15,567 nucleotides of DNA from an uncultured Solirubrobacteraceae bacterium (GTDB lineage Bacteria > Actinomycetota > Thermoleophilia > Solirubrobacterales > Solirubrobacteraceae): assembly GCA_955652215.1 (NCBI GenBank), contig CATPAX010000154.1, forward strand, positions 1 to 15,567, given 5' to 3'. Under the pieces are notes generated by a model. The model was not told the origin of the DNA and searched no databases. It saw only the letters and a list, made by a program, of their open reading frames with translations. A program made the translations under genes and the position numbers. Shown piece by piece: positions 1 to 7,571 of this stretch (positions are counted from its first letter, which is position 1; each line of letters begins with the position of its first letter).

Positions 1-1
1 G

Positions 2-3000
2 ATCCCGACCGCCACGACGTTCCGCACGCTGGCTGTCACGGCGCTCGAGCGCCGCCGCGCGCAGCTGAAGGAGGCCGGCCACCGAGTCTCCTACACCCAT
101 TTGATCGCCTACGCGATCGCGCGGGTTGCCACCGAGGAAATGCCGGTGATGGCACACCACTTCGCCGAGCTCGATGATAAGCCGCACCGACTCGATGATG
201 GCGCTTGCAATCTGGGTCTGGCGGTGGACGTCGAGAAGAAGGACGGCACGCGGACGCTGATGGTCCCGGTGATCCGCGACGCGGGCCGCCTGCGCTTCGA
301 CGAGTTCCTCGAGGCCTACAACGTCCTGGTGGAGAAGGCGCGGACCAACACGCTCGGTGCCGACGACCTAGCCGGCGCGAACCTGACCCTCACCAACCCC
401 GGAGGGCTGGGGACCGTCGCCTCCGTACCGAGGTTGATGGCGGGCCAGGGAACGATCGTCGCGACGGGCTCGATCGGATACCCGGTCGGGCTCGAGCGTG
501 TCGCTCAGGCGATCGGAGCCGAGAAGGTGATGACGATCACCTCGACCTACGACCACCGGATCATCCAGGGTGCCGAGTCTGGCCGGTTCCTGGGCCGGAT
601 CGCGGTCCACCTCGGTGGCGAGGAGGGCTTCTACGAACGGATCTTCGGCGACCTCGGCGCCCAGATCGCGCCGCTGCCGGCCGCGCCCGTCACCCCGACC
701 GCGGCGCCCGCTCCTGCGAGCACCGCCCCGCCAGACGAAGAGGTGCTGCGCGCGGTCCAGGCCGCGACCTCGCTGGTGAAGGCGCATCGGACGCACGGGC
801 ACCTTGCGGCGCGGCTCGACCCGCTGGGGCGCGAGCCGGAAGGCGACCCGGCGCTCGACCCCGGGCCACTCGGCCTCACGCCCGAGCTGCTGGCCAAGAT
901 CCCGGCCCGGATCCTGCGGATGTACGTCGGCGGGGAGACGCTTGCGGACGCGCTGCCAAAGCTCCACGGGATCTATACCGGGCCGATCGCGTACGAGATC
1001 GAGCACATCGCCTCACACCGCCAGCGACTGTGGCTTCGCGAGGCGATCGAGTCCGGCAGCTTCCGCACCCCGCTGTCCGCGGACGAGCAGAATAGCCTTC
1101 TCAAGCGCCTGACCGAGGTCGACGCGCTCGAGCGGTTCATGCACAAGGCCTACCTCGGCCAGAAGCAGTTCTCGATCGAGGGGCTCGACATGACCGTGCC
1201 GATGCTCGACGAGCTGATCCAGCTCGCGGCTACCCGAGGGGCGCGCGAGATCGTCGTCGGAATGGCTCACCGGGGACGCCTGAACGTGCTCGCGCACAAC
1301 CTGGGTCGGCCGTACGGAACGATCTTCGCCGAGTTCGAGGGATCCTCGACGCTCGAGCCGATCACCACGATCCCGCAGGGCGGCACCGGAGATGTCAAGT
1401 ACCACCACGGTGCGTCGGGGTCCTACCAGCTTCCAGGCGGGGAATCGGTGATCGTCCGGCTCGAGTCAAACCCCAGCCATCTCGAGTTCGTCGCCCCGGT
1501 CGCGGCGGGGGCAACGCGCGCTGCGCAGACCACCCGCCAAGGGCCTCACGCCCACCGCGACACGAATGCCGCGATCCCCGTGATCCTGCACGGCGACGCT
1601 GCCTTCCCGGGTCAGGGTGTGGTCGCCGAGACGCTCAACCTCCAAGCGCTCGATGGCTACACCGTCGGCGGCACGGTCCATCTCATCCAGAACAACCAGG
1701 TCGGCTTCACGACCGATCCCGATGGCGCCCGCTCCACTCGCTGGGCCTCCGACCTGGCCAAGGGTTACGACGTGCCGATCATCCACGTCAACGCCGACGA
1801 CGTGGCGGCGTGCATCGCGGCGGTTCGCCTGGCGTTTGCATTTCGGCAGGAGTTCGGGCATGACGTGCTGATCGACCTGATCGGCTACCGGCGCTTTGGC
1901 CATAACGAGGCCGACGAGCCCGCCTACACCCAGCCCGAGATGTACCAGGTGATCAAGAAGCATCCGCCGGTGCGGGAGCTGTTCGCCCGGCAGCTGATCG
2001 ATCAGGGAGTCGTCACCGAGCCGGAGTCAACCGAGATGACCGACGAGGTCTGGGCCCAGCTGACCGATGAGCACCAGCGGCTCAAGGAGCGCATCGCGTC
2101 CGCTGCAGAGATCGAGCACGCCACCGGCGAGTACCAGCTCGACCGCACGCCTTCACCCGAGGTCAAGACGGCCGTCTCGGCAGAGCGACTGAGGGTGCTG
2201 AACGAGGAGCTGCTGGCGGTGCCGGACGGCTTCACGGTCCATCCGAAGCTCGTCAGGCAGCTCGAGCAGCGCCGAGAGGCGCTCGGGCCCGGCGGCGGGA
2301 TCGTGTGGGCCCACGCGGAGGCGCTTGCATTCGCCTCGCTGCTGACCGAGGGGATTCCGGTCCGGCTGACCGGCCAGGACACCGAGCGCGGGACGTTCAG
2401 CCAGCGCCACCTCGTCCTGCACGACCCAAAGACGGGGCGCGAGCACTGCGCCATCTCACACCTGCCCGGGGCGCTAGCGCCGATGGAGCTTCACAACTCG
2501 CCCTTGTCCGAGGTCGCATGTCTTGGCTTCGAGTACGGCTACTCCCAGGAAGGACCCGAGACGCTTGTTATCTGGGAGGCCCAGTTCGGTGACTTCGTCA
2601 ACGCCGCCCAGGTGATCATCGACCAGTTCATCGTCTCGGGCCTCGCGAAGTGGGGTCAGACGTCGAGGCTGACGCTGCTCCTGCCCCATGGCTATGAGGG
2701 CTCCGGTCCCGAGCACTCATCGGCCCGGCTCGAGCGCTTCCTCCAGGTGGCGGCCGAGGGCAACATCCGCATCGCCGACTGCACCACTCCCGCTCAGTAC
2801 TTCCACCTGCTGCGCCGGCAAGCCCGGATCGCCAAGCAGCGTCCGCTCGTGATCATGACCCCGAAGAGTCTCCTGCGACTGACGCAGGCGACGAGCCACA
2901 TCGACGAGCTTTCGACCGGCCGCTTCCAGCCCGTGCTCCGACAGGAGGATGTCGACCCGACGCGAGTGACCAGACTGATCCTGTGCAGCGGCAAGGTCTA

Positions 3001-3370
3001 CTACGACCTGATCGGGCGGTTGGAGGGCGAGGTCCGGCCCGACATCGCGATTGGGCGGGTCGAGCTGCTGTATCCGTTCCCCCAGGCCGAGATCCTCGAG
3101 CTTGTATCCCGGTACCCCGGACTGCGTGAGGTCGTGTGGGTTCAGGAGGAGCCTCGCAATATGGGCGCTCGCGCCCATATGTCACCCCGGCTGATGCAGA
3201 TCCTCCCGGAGACGCTGCGATTTGGCTATATCGGGAGGCCCGAGCGGGCCGCCTCCGGCGAGGGCTACCCGGTCGCCCACGCGATCGAGCAGGATCGGAT
3301 CGTCAGCACCGCGCTCGACATCGGTCAGCCGGTGTCGCTGTATCCGCGCAAGGCTCCCGGCGAGCGATAG
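2..3370 (+). CDS. kgd: Multifunctional 2-oxoglutarate dehydrogenase E2/E1 (Kgd), 5' truncated by window edge
   Basis: The frame is open from base 2, so the gene starts upstream and 1122 codons are visible. The first ~215 residues are the dihydrolipoamide succinyltransferase (E2) catalytic domain. It reads IPTATTFR at the edge and carries the active-site motif STYDHRIIQGAESG, with His at nt 554-556. A ~25-residue Ala/Pro linker (about nt 670-735) leads into a complete thiamine-diphosphate E1. E1 landmarks are GMAHRGRLNVLAHN, SNPSHLEFVAPVA, the ThDP/Mg motif starting GDAAFPGQG and ending QNN (about nt 1591-1695), and RFGHNEADEPAYTQP. E2-E1 fusion is typical of actinobacterial Kgd/OdhA (about 1230 aa in mycobacteria), so roughly 110 N-terminal residues are missing. 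Role in the family: oxidative decarboxylation of 2-oxoglutarate and succinyl transfer in the TCA cycle, in the cytoplasm. Oddity: the C-terminal segment EEPRNMGAR has Arg where SucA/Kgd proteins usually have the Trp of GAW. Confidence 0.96.
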   Translation: MPTATTFRTLAVTALERRRAQLKEAGHRVSYTHLIAYAIARVATEEMPVMAHHFAELDDKPHRLDDGACNLGLAVDVEKKDGTRTLMVPVIRDAGRLRFDEFLEAYNVLVEKARTNTLGADDLAGANLTLTNPGGLGTVASVPRLMAGQGTIVATGSIGYPVGLERVAQAIGAEKVMTITSTYDHRIIQGAESGRFLGRIAVHLGGEEGFYERIFGDLGAQIAPLPAAPVTPTAAPAPASTAPPDEEVLRAVQAATSLVKAHRTHGHLAARLDPLGREPEGDPALDPGPLGLTPELLAKIPARILRMYVGGETLADALPKLHGIYTGPIAYEIEHIASHRQRLWLREAIESGSFRTPLSADEQNSLLKRLTEVDALERFMHKAYLGQKQFSIEGLDMTVPMLDELIQLAATRGAREIVVGMAHRGRLNVLAHNLGRPYGTIFAEFEGSSTLEPITTIPQGGTGDVKYHHGASGSYQLPGGESVIVRLESNPSHLEFVAPVAAGATRAAQTTRQGPHAHRDTNAAIPVILHGDAAFPGQGVVAETLNLQALDGYTVGGTVHLIQNNQVGFTTDPDGARSTRWASDLAKGYDVPIIHVNADDVAACIAAVRLAFAFRQEFGHDVLIDLIGYRRFGHNEADEPAYTQPEMYQVIKKHPPVRELFARQLIDQGVVTEPESTEMTDEVWAQLTDEHQRLKERIASAAEIEHATGEYQLDRTPSPEVKTAVSAERLRVLNEELLAVPDGFTVHPKLVRQLEQRREALGPGGGIVWAHAEALAFASLLTEGIPVRLTGQDTERGTFSQRHLVLHDPKTGREHCAISHLPGALAPMELHNSPLSEVACLGFEYGYSQEGPETLVIWEAQFGDFVNAAQVIIDQFIVSGLAKWGQTSRLTLLLPHGYEGSGPEHSSARLERFLQVAAEGNIRIADCTTPAQYFHLLRRQARIAKQRPLVIMTPKSLLRLTQATSHIDELSTGRFQPVLRQEDVDPTRVTRLILCSGKVYYDLIGRLEGEVRPDIAIGRVELLYPFPQAEILELVSRYPGLREVVWVQEEPRNMGARAHMSPRLMQILPETLRFGYIGRPERAASGEGYPVAHAIEQDRIVSTALDIGQPVSLYPRKAPGER

Positions 3371-3371
3371 T

Positions 3372-3393
3372 CGCCCCGCGGTGGGCTGGGGCG
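3372..3393 (+). terminator. Candidate kgd terminator hairpin
   Basis: CGCCCC (3372-3377) and GGGGCG (3388-3393) form a perfect 6-bp GC stem with a 10-nt loop, starting 2 nt after the kgd stop. It has no U-tract, which is common for terminators in GC-rich Actinobacteria. The placement is the main support. Confidence 0.4.
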
Positions 3394-3408
3394 GTCCGAC
3401 CGTGCTGT

Positions 3409-3479
3409 AAAAACGATGGCGTTTCAGTAGGCCTATACGCCACCAAAACGCCATTCCTCCAGTGTCCCCAAACGTTTTT
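3409..3479 (-). terminator. AT-rich nested inverted repeat; terminator-like when read on the - strand
   Basis: ATGGCGTTT (3416-3424) and AAACGCCAT (3446-3454) are perfect 9-bp arms with a 21-nt loop that contains the palindrome TAGGCCTA (3428-3435). On the - strand the stem is followed at once by CGTTTTT, the layout of an intrinsic terminator. AAAAACG (3409-3415) can also pair with CGTTTTT (3473-3479), closing the whole element. It is clearly less GC-rich than its surroundings. Both flanking genes are on the + strand, so a - strand terminator has no obvious client. It may block antisense transcription into kgd or be a different structured element. The pairing is seen directly; the function is inferred. 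Confidence 0.4.
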
Positions 3480-3507
3480 GCCAAGACCGGTGGGATCGAG
3501 TTAGCGT
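3478..3507 (+). promoter_or_regulatory. Putative sigma70-type promoter for the SGNH hydrolase
   Basis: TTGCCA (3478-3483) and TAGCGT (3502-3507) are separated by 18 nt and fit an actinobacterial -35/-10 pair (-10 of the form TAnnnT). A start site near 3514 would give a leader of about 70 nt that contains the GGAGG ribosome-binding site. It is a motif match only. Confidence 0.35.
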
Positions 3508-3583
3508 ACGCCACGCCCGTCGAGCTGGCGGCGGCGGTTGGAGAGAGTCCTCGCACGCGTCGATCGGAGGTTTTCGGTGCCAG

Positions 3584-4474
3584 ATGCTCGCCTGCGCGCG
3601 CCGTGCAGACCATTTCCGTGCTCGGGTTGGCACGGCGGTAGTTCTCAGCGCCCTCGTCCTGACGGCGCTTCCGGCGCTCGCCGCCGCAGCCACCGGCCCA
3701 TATGTATCGCTCGGCGATTCGTACACGTCGGCGCCACTCGTCCCGTGGCCCACGGGCAATCCGATCGGGTGTGGTCGCTCGACCAACAACTATCCACACG
3801 TTGTTGCCCGGGCGATCGGTCCGAGTGCGTTCACCGACGTCAGCTGCGGGAGCGCCACGACCGTGAACATGACCCAGCCGCAGTCGGTTCCGTTCGGCGG
3901 CACCAATCCGCCACAGTTCAACGCCCTCTTGGGTTCTGACGCGATCGTCACGGTCGGGATCGGCGGCAATGACGCCGGCCTGATCGGGATCGCAGAGGAG
4001 TGCGCGACGCTCGATCTATTCGATCCTTTCGGGGCGCGCTGCAAGAGCCACTACCAGTCTGGCGGCGGCGACCCGAACATCGCGGCGATCAAGGCCACGG
4101 GTCCAAAGGTCGCGGCCGTGATCCAGGGAATCCATCAGCGGGCTCCGGGCGCGCGCGTGCTTGTGGTGGGCTATCCGGACGGTCTGCCCGTCAACGGCTC
4201 TAACTGCTGGCCGCTGGTGCCGATCTCGGGTGGGGACACCAAGTACTTCAACTCGCTCGAGGAGCAGCTGAACTCGGTGCTGGCGTCAGACGCGGCGAGC
4301 AACAGCGCGACCTATGTCGACACGTTCAATTCAAGCATCGGCCACGACGCCTGCAAGCCCTCGGGAACCGCGTGGGTCAACGGGATCATCCCGAGCTCGC
4401 TTGCGTACCCGTTGCACCCCAATCAGGCTGGGGAGCAGAACATGGCCAACCAGGTGCTGGCGGCACTCGGTTAG
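3584..4474 (+). CDS. Secreted SGNH/GDSL-type esterase/lipase
   Basis: 296 aa. The N-terminus has basic residues and a hydrophobic run followed by ALAAAA at residues 31-36, a typical Sec signal peptide, so the enzyme is probably exported. SGNH blocks: I = SLGDSYTS with nucleophile Ser46; II = Gly89 in SCGSATT; III = IGGND with Asn130; V = PLHPNQAGE with His278. The Asp usually three residues before the His is absent, as in Streptomyces-type esterases that work with a Ser-His dyad. The mature part has six cysteines (63, 88, 140, 153, 208, 257), consistent with the three disulfides of secreted actinobacterial GDSL lipases. The ATG at 3584 is preceded by CGGAGG (3565-3570), spacing 13 nt. The closer GTG at 3577 is in another frame. 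The gene sits alone between a putative promoter and a strong hairpin. The substrate is unknown; ester hydrolysis outside the cell is the family role. Confidence 0.88.
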   Translation: MLACARRADHFRARVGTAVVLSALVLTALPALAAAATGPYVSLGDSYTSAPLVPWPTGNPIGCGRSTNNYPHVVARAIGPSAFTDVSCGSATTVNMTQPQSVPFGGTNPPQFNALLGSDAIVTVGIGGNDAGLIGIAEECATLDLFDPFGARCKSHYQSGGGDPNIAAIKATGPKVAAVIQGIHQRAPGARVLVVGYPDGLPVNGSNCWPLVPISGGDTKYFNSLEEQLNSVLASDAASNSATYVDTFNSSIGHDACKPSGTAWVNGIIPSSLAYPLHPNQAGEQNMANQVLAALG

Positions 4475-4485
4475 CAGGGAGCGCA

Positions 4486-4524
4486 CGGCGCGCGCCCTGG
4501 TCAAGAACGACCGGGCGCGCGCCG
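4486..4524 (+). terminator. Strong hairpin terminator of the SGNH hydrolase gene
   Basis: It starts 12 nt after the stop codon. A 12-bp perfect stem (4486-4497 with 4513-4524, core GGCGCGCGCCC) continues after one bulged T into GGTC (4499-4502) and GACC (4509-4512), with a 6-nt loop AAGAAC. That makes 16 base pairs, almost all GC, and no U-tract. A second hairpin with 6-bp arms and a CTAT loop lies at 4577-4592. Confidence 0.7.
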
Positions 4525-4672
4525 GCCGGAATGAGCCGGCGGCGTCGCCTGCGCTCGGGCCGGGACCACCTGGTGCGCGCCCCTATGGGCGCCGGCCGTC
4601 CGCGTTTGGCAACCTATCGGTATCCGGTTCCGTAGAGACGGCTCACGCAGGGACAATTCACGTCGCCACTTA

Positions 4673-4689
4673 ACGCCGAGCTTCGGCGT
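4673..4689 (+). promoter_or_regulatory. Perfect 7-bp hairpin directly before the mreB ATG
   Basis: ACGCCGA (4673-4679), loop GCT and TCGGCGT (4683-4689) form a perfect stem ending 7 nt before the ATG at 4697, where a Shine-Dalgarno site would normally be. No purine-rich ribosome-binding site is visible. It could tune initiation, or it may be coding sequence if mreB starts further upstream. The function is inferred. Confidence 0.35.
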
Positions 4690-4696
4690 CCACGAC

Positions 4697-5716
4697 ATGG
4701 CGATCGATCTCGGCACCGCGAACACGCTGGTGTACGTCGGGGGCCGCGGCATCGTCGTCTCCGAGCCATCGGTCGTCGCCTCGGACCTTGATACCGGGCT
4801 GGTTCACGCGGTAGGCGCCGAGGCCGAGCGGATGATCGGCCGCACCCCGGCCTCGATCGCCGCGACCCGGCCGCTTCGCCACGGCGTGATCGCCGACTTC
4901 GACGTCACCGAGGAGATGCTCCGCTACTTCATGCGGAAGGTGATAGATCGGCGTATCGCCCACCCGCGGCTGATCGTATGTGCACCGTCTGGAGTGACCG
5001 AGGTGGAGAAGCGAGCCGTCGAGGAGGCGTCGCTGGCCGCCGGGGCGCGGCGCGTGCACCTGATCGAAGAGCCGATCGCCGCCGCGATCGGCGCCGGGGT
5101 CGCGATCGAGGAGCCCATCGGGCGGATGGTCGTCGACGTCGGTGGCGGGACCAGCGAAATGGCGGTGATCTCGCTTGGCGGGATCGTCGTCTCGAGATCG
5201 GTGCGTGTGGGTGGCTATGAGATGGACGATGCGATAACGCATTACCTGCGGACGGTTCATCACCTTGCGGTCGGCTCGCAGACCGCCGAGAGGATCAAGA
5301 TCGCGATCGGCTCGGTGATCCCGCTCCGGGACGAAGTGTCGATGCAGGTCCGCGGTCGGCACCTGATCACCGGATTGCCGACCGCCGTTGAGCTGAACAC
5401 CGCCGAGGTGCGTGCGGCTGTCTCGGCTCCGGTCAGGGAGATCATGCACGCGATCCGCGACACACTGGAGGACACCCCGCCCGAGCTCGCGAGCGACATC
5501 GCGCGTGACGGGATCCTGCTCGCGGGTGGCGGGACGCTGATCCAAGGGTTCGCGGACCTCGTCGCGGAGGAGACCGGGATGCCGGTGTTATCCGCCGAAT
5601 CGCCCCTGACCTGCGTGGCGACCGGGTCAGGCCGGGCGCTTGAGCACCTCGACAAGCTGAGCTCGATCGGACGTCACAGCCGCTCCTCGATCGCGTCTGA
5701 CTGGCGGACGGCCTGA
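4697..5716 (+). CDS. mreB: Rod-shape determining protein MreB (actin-like), stand-alone copy
   Basis: 339 aa, the usual MreB length less a few N-terminal residues. Actin-fold nucleotide motifs: phosphate-1 AIDLGTANT (residues 2-10), EEPIAAAIGAG (124-134), phosphate-2 VVDVGGGTSEMAV (145-157) and the adenosine motif LAGGGTLIQGF (275-285). MreB forms ATP-dependent filaments at the membrane that guide lateral peptidoglycan synthesis. No mreC, mreD, PBP2 or rodA follows, unlike the usual cluster. The ATG leaves no residues before the first beta-strand. The in-frame codons just upstream (4679-4696) read SFGVHD and resemble the short N-terminus before MAIDLGTANT in relatives, but no ATG/GTG/TTG lies in that stretch. 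The only unusual possibility there is an ACG at 4673. The start is therefore uncertain; the family assignment is not. It could be a paralogue of a main mreB elsewhere. Confidence 0.93.
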   Translation: MAIDLGTANTLVYVGGRGIVVSEPSVVASDLDTGLVHAVGAEAERMIGRTPASIAATRPLRHGVIADFDVTEEMLRYFMRKVIDRRIAHPRLIVCAPSGVTEVEKRAVEEASLAAGARRVHLIEEPIAAAIGAGVAIEEPIGRMVVDVGGGTSEMAVISLGGIVVSRSVRVGGYEMDDAITHYLRTVHHLAVGSQTAERIKIAIGSVIPLRDEVSMQVRGRHLITGLPTAVELNTAEVRAAVSAPVREIMHAIRDTLEDTPPELASDIARDGILLAGGGTLIQGFADLVAEETGMPVLSAESPLTCVATGSGRALEHLDKLSSIGRHSRSSIASDWRTA

Positions 5717-5720
5717 ACTC

Positions 5721-5736
5721 ACGCCGGATCGGGCGT
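5721..5736 (+). terminator. Short hairpin after mreB, weak terminator candidate
   Basis: ACGCC (5721-5725) and GGCGT (5732-5736) pair around a 6-nt loop, 4 nt after the mreB stop, followed by CCTT. A stem of 5 bp is weak evidence. Confidence 0.25.
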
Positions 5737-5754
5737 CCTTAACGGATTCGCGCG

Positions 5755-6124
5755 ATGGTGCCAACAGACCAGGCGGAGCGCATCGCACATCTGTTCGCCG
5801 GAGTTCCGACGGCCGACTTTCAGCCGGCGCTCTCCTGGTACGAGCGGTTTTCCTCGATTGGCCCCCCGACCGGTTTCCGCACGAACGCGAAGCCGTCTGG
5901 CAGCTCGCCGATGGCGGTCTGCTCTATCTGGTGGCCGATGCGGCGCGCGCAGGCAACGCGCTGGTCACCCTGCTCGTCGCCGACCTCGACGCGTGGATCG
6001 CTCGACTGGACAACGCCGGATCTCGCCTGGAGAGCCGGAGGACCTGGCCGGCGGCGCTCGCAAGTCGACGTTCCTTGATCCAGACGGCAACAGCCTGAGC
6101 ATCGGGCAGGTCAACTACTCCTAG
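5755..6124 (+). pseudogene. VOC/glyoxalase-fold protein broken by two frameshifts
   Basis: Three consecutive pieces in different frames make one ~122-residue VOC-type protein. Frame 1 from ATG 5755 gives MVPTDQAERIAHLFAGVPTA and reaches WYERF. The sense then moves to frame 3 at the T-run 5848-5851 (PHEREAVWQLADGG, then LVTLLVADLDAWIARLDNAG), and to frame 2 at the GG 6018-6019 (ISPGEPEDLAGGARK, then STFLDPDGNSLSIGQVNYS, stop 6122-6124). Each shift is cured by adding one base, a T and a G. The C-terminal FLDPDGNSL motif is typical of glyoxalase/bleomycin-resistance/dioxygenase-fold proteins. The substrate cannot be told. Either it is a true pseudogene or both sites are single-base losses in the assembly; the neighbouring genes show no such errors. 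No clear ribosome-binding site is seen. Confidence 0.75.
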
Positions 6125-6220
6125 TGTCGGGGCACTGAGGGGAGAACAGCCCGCGACAGCCTCGGCGGCGATGGCCCGAGCCGCTAAGGGGACGACCGGG
6201 TGCTGGATGCGCCGCTGCCT

Positions 6221-7564
6221 CTAGCCGGTAGCTGCGTCGGTCTGCAGGGGTCGTGCTCGTCTGGCCACGAGCGTCTCGATTGGAGTCGCGACAGCGCAGG
6301 CTGCGAGCAGGATCAGAAACGGATCGACCGGCTCTCTGAAGCGGGGCGTCTCGACGTTCACGAGCACGACGCTCAACGCCAGCAGTAGTGGGACCGCCCA
6401 GAGCCACAGCGGGCCCCGACGGGCTGCGGGCGTAAGAGCGCCGGCGATCGCCAGACCGCAGAGGATCCACAGGGAGGTGACGCCGACTCGCGCGGTGTCG
6501 ATAGGTAGTGAGATCGCCTTCGCCGAGGCGTGCCAGGCATACGTGCCCTCGAGCTCGAACAATCGCAGCGTGTTGTGGAACGCGACGGCGAGCGGAGCGA
6601 GCGGGTGGTGGGCGATGTAGCGGAACGCCTGACTCTGTAGGCGGTCGCCGATTTGGGGCTCGGTGAGATGACCCGCCTCCCGGATCAGGGCCCGCTCGCC
6701 GGGAATCCCGTAGTACAGCCGCCATTTGTAAGGGATGAGGGGGCTTGCGGCCGAGGCCGGGTTATACGTGCCGACAAGGGTTATTCCCGTCTCATCGGAG
6801 ATCGGGATGAACCTATGCAGGTCCGCCGCGTTGCGGATCGTCCAGGGAGCGATCGTCAGTAGGGCAGCCGCCACCAGGAGCGTGGGTTCGATCAGCCGGC
6901 TCCACCATCGCCGGGTCTCCTGACGGCGAACGGCGCCCGCCGCCGCGAATCCGAGTGGGATCAGGATCAGCACCCCGTTCTCGTGGCTGAGCGCGGATAG
7001 ACCGCTCAGCACGCCCGCGAGCAGCGCCCACAGATACGGGCGCGACGAATGATGGATTCGTAGCGCGGCAGCGACCGCGGCCAGGACGAGAGGGGTCAGC
7101 AAGTTCTCGGCCACGAGCGTCCCGGAAAGCTCGACAAGCACGGGATACACGGCCGCGAGCGCGAGCGCCGCGAACGCCACGAGCTCGCCGAAGGCCTCCC
7201 AGGCGACGAGTCCGATCAGGGCCACGGTGACCGTCCCGAGCACTGCTTGCGCCACCCGCGCCGGCTGCACGGCGCCTCTCCGGCGCTCGGTATGCCCGCT
7301 CAGTAGATCGACGGCCGCCAGGAAGTACGGAAACCCCGGGGCGAAGTAGGCGCTGGGGCCCTTCGTGCCGCCGGCGCCCGATCCAGGCGTGTGCTTGTTG
7401 GAGTACTGGCCCGTGTGGGCGATCTCGCTGGCGAGTGTCAGGTAGGAGCCCGCGTCATTCTTGACCCGGTAGGGGGTGTGCTGGATGTGGTCAAGCCTGA
7501 TTGCGAGCGCAGCCCCTAGCAGCGCGACGACAGCCAGGATCTTTAGCGCGCGGTCCCGTCGCAT
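6221..7564 (-). CDS. GT-C fold integral membrane glycosyltransferase (ArnT/PMT, GT39-like)
   Basis: 447 aa from the ATG at 7564 (a TTG at 7567 directly before it is the alternative start). The protein is largely hydrophobic, with about 9-11 predicted membrane helices from residue 7 onward. The first extracytoplasmic loop has KNDAGSYLTLASEIA, with Asp37 in the place of the catalytic acid of GT-C enzymes, followed by YFAPGFPYFLA, common in PMT_2-type proteins. These enzymes move sugars from a polyprenyl-phosphate donor onto lipid, glycan or protein acceptors at the outer face of the membrane; the donor and acceptor here are unknown. It is the last gene of a - strand operon, starting 7 nt after the GNAT stop (7572), with only a weak purine stretch upstream. 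The Rpf-type hydrolase two genes upstream suggests an envelope job. Confidence 0.8.
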   Translation of the reverse strand: MRRDRALKILAVVALLGAALAIRLDHIQHTPYRVKNDAGSYLTLASEIAHTGQYSNKHTPGSGAGGTKGPSAYFAPGFPYFLAAVDLLSGHTERRRGAVQPARVAQAVLGTVTVALIGLVAWEAFGELVAFAALALAAVYPVLVELSGTLVAENLLTPLVLAAVAAALRIHHSSRPYLWALLAGVLSGLSALSHENGVLILIPLGFAAAGAVRRQETRRWWSRLIEPTLLVAAALLTIAPWTIRNAADLHRFIPISDETGITLVGTYNPASAASPLIPYKWRLYYGIPGERALIREAGHLTEPQIGDRLQSQAFRYIAHHPLAPLAVAFHNTLRLFELEGTYAWHASAKAISLPIDTARVGVTSLWILCGLAIAGALTPAARRGPLWLWAVPLLLALSVVLVNVETPRFREPVDPFLILLAACAVATPIETLVARRARPLQTDAATG

Positions 7565-7571
7565 CAACTAA

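Noticed and set aside
3182..3799. 205-codon open frame on the - strand across the kgd/esterase gap
   Set aside because: It overlaps the 3' end of kgd and the esterase signal peptide, shows no recognisable domain, and is expected by chance in GC-rich DNA.
4606..4638. TTGGCA with TAGAGA as an mreB promoter
   Set aside because: The 21-nt spacer is too long and there is no alternative -10 at a normal distance.
6125..6220. Search for a terminator between the convergent VOC and GT-C genes
   Set aside because: Only a 5-bp pairing (CTCGG with CCGAG) was found, too weak to report.
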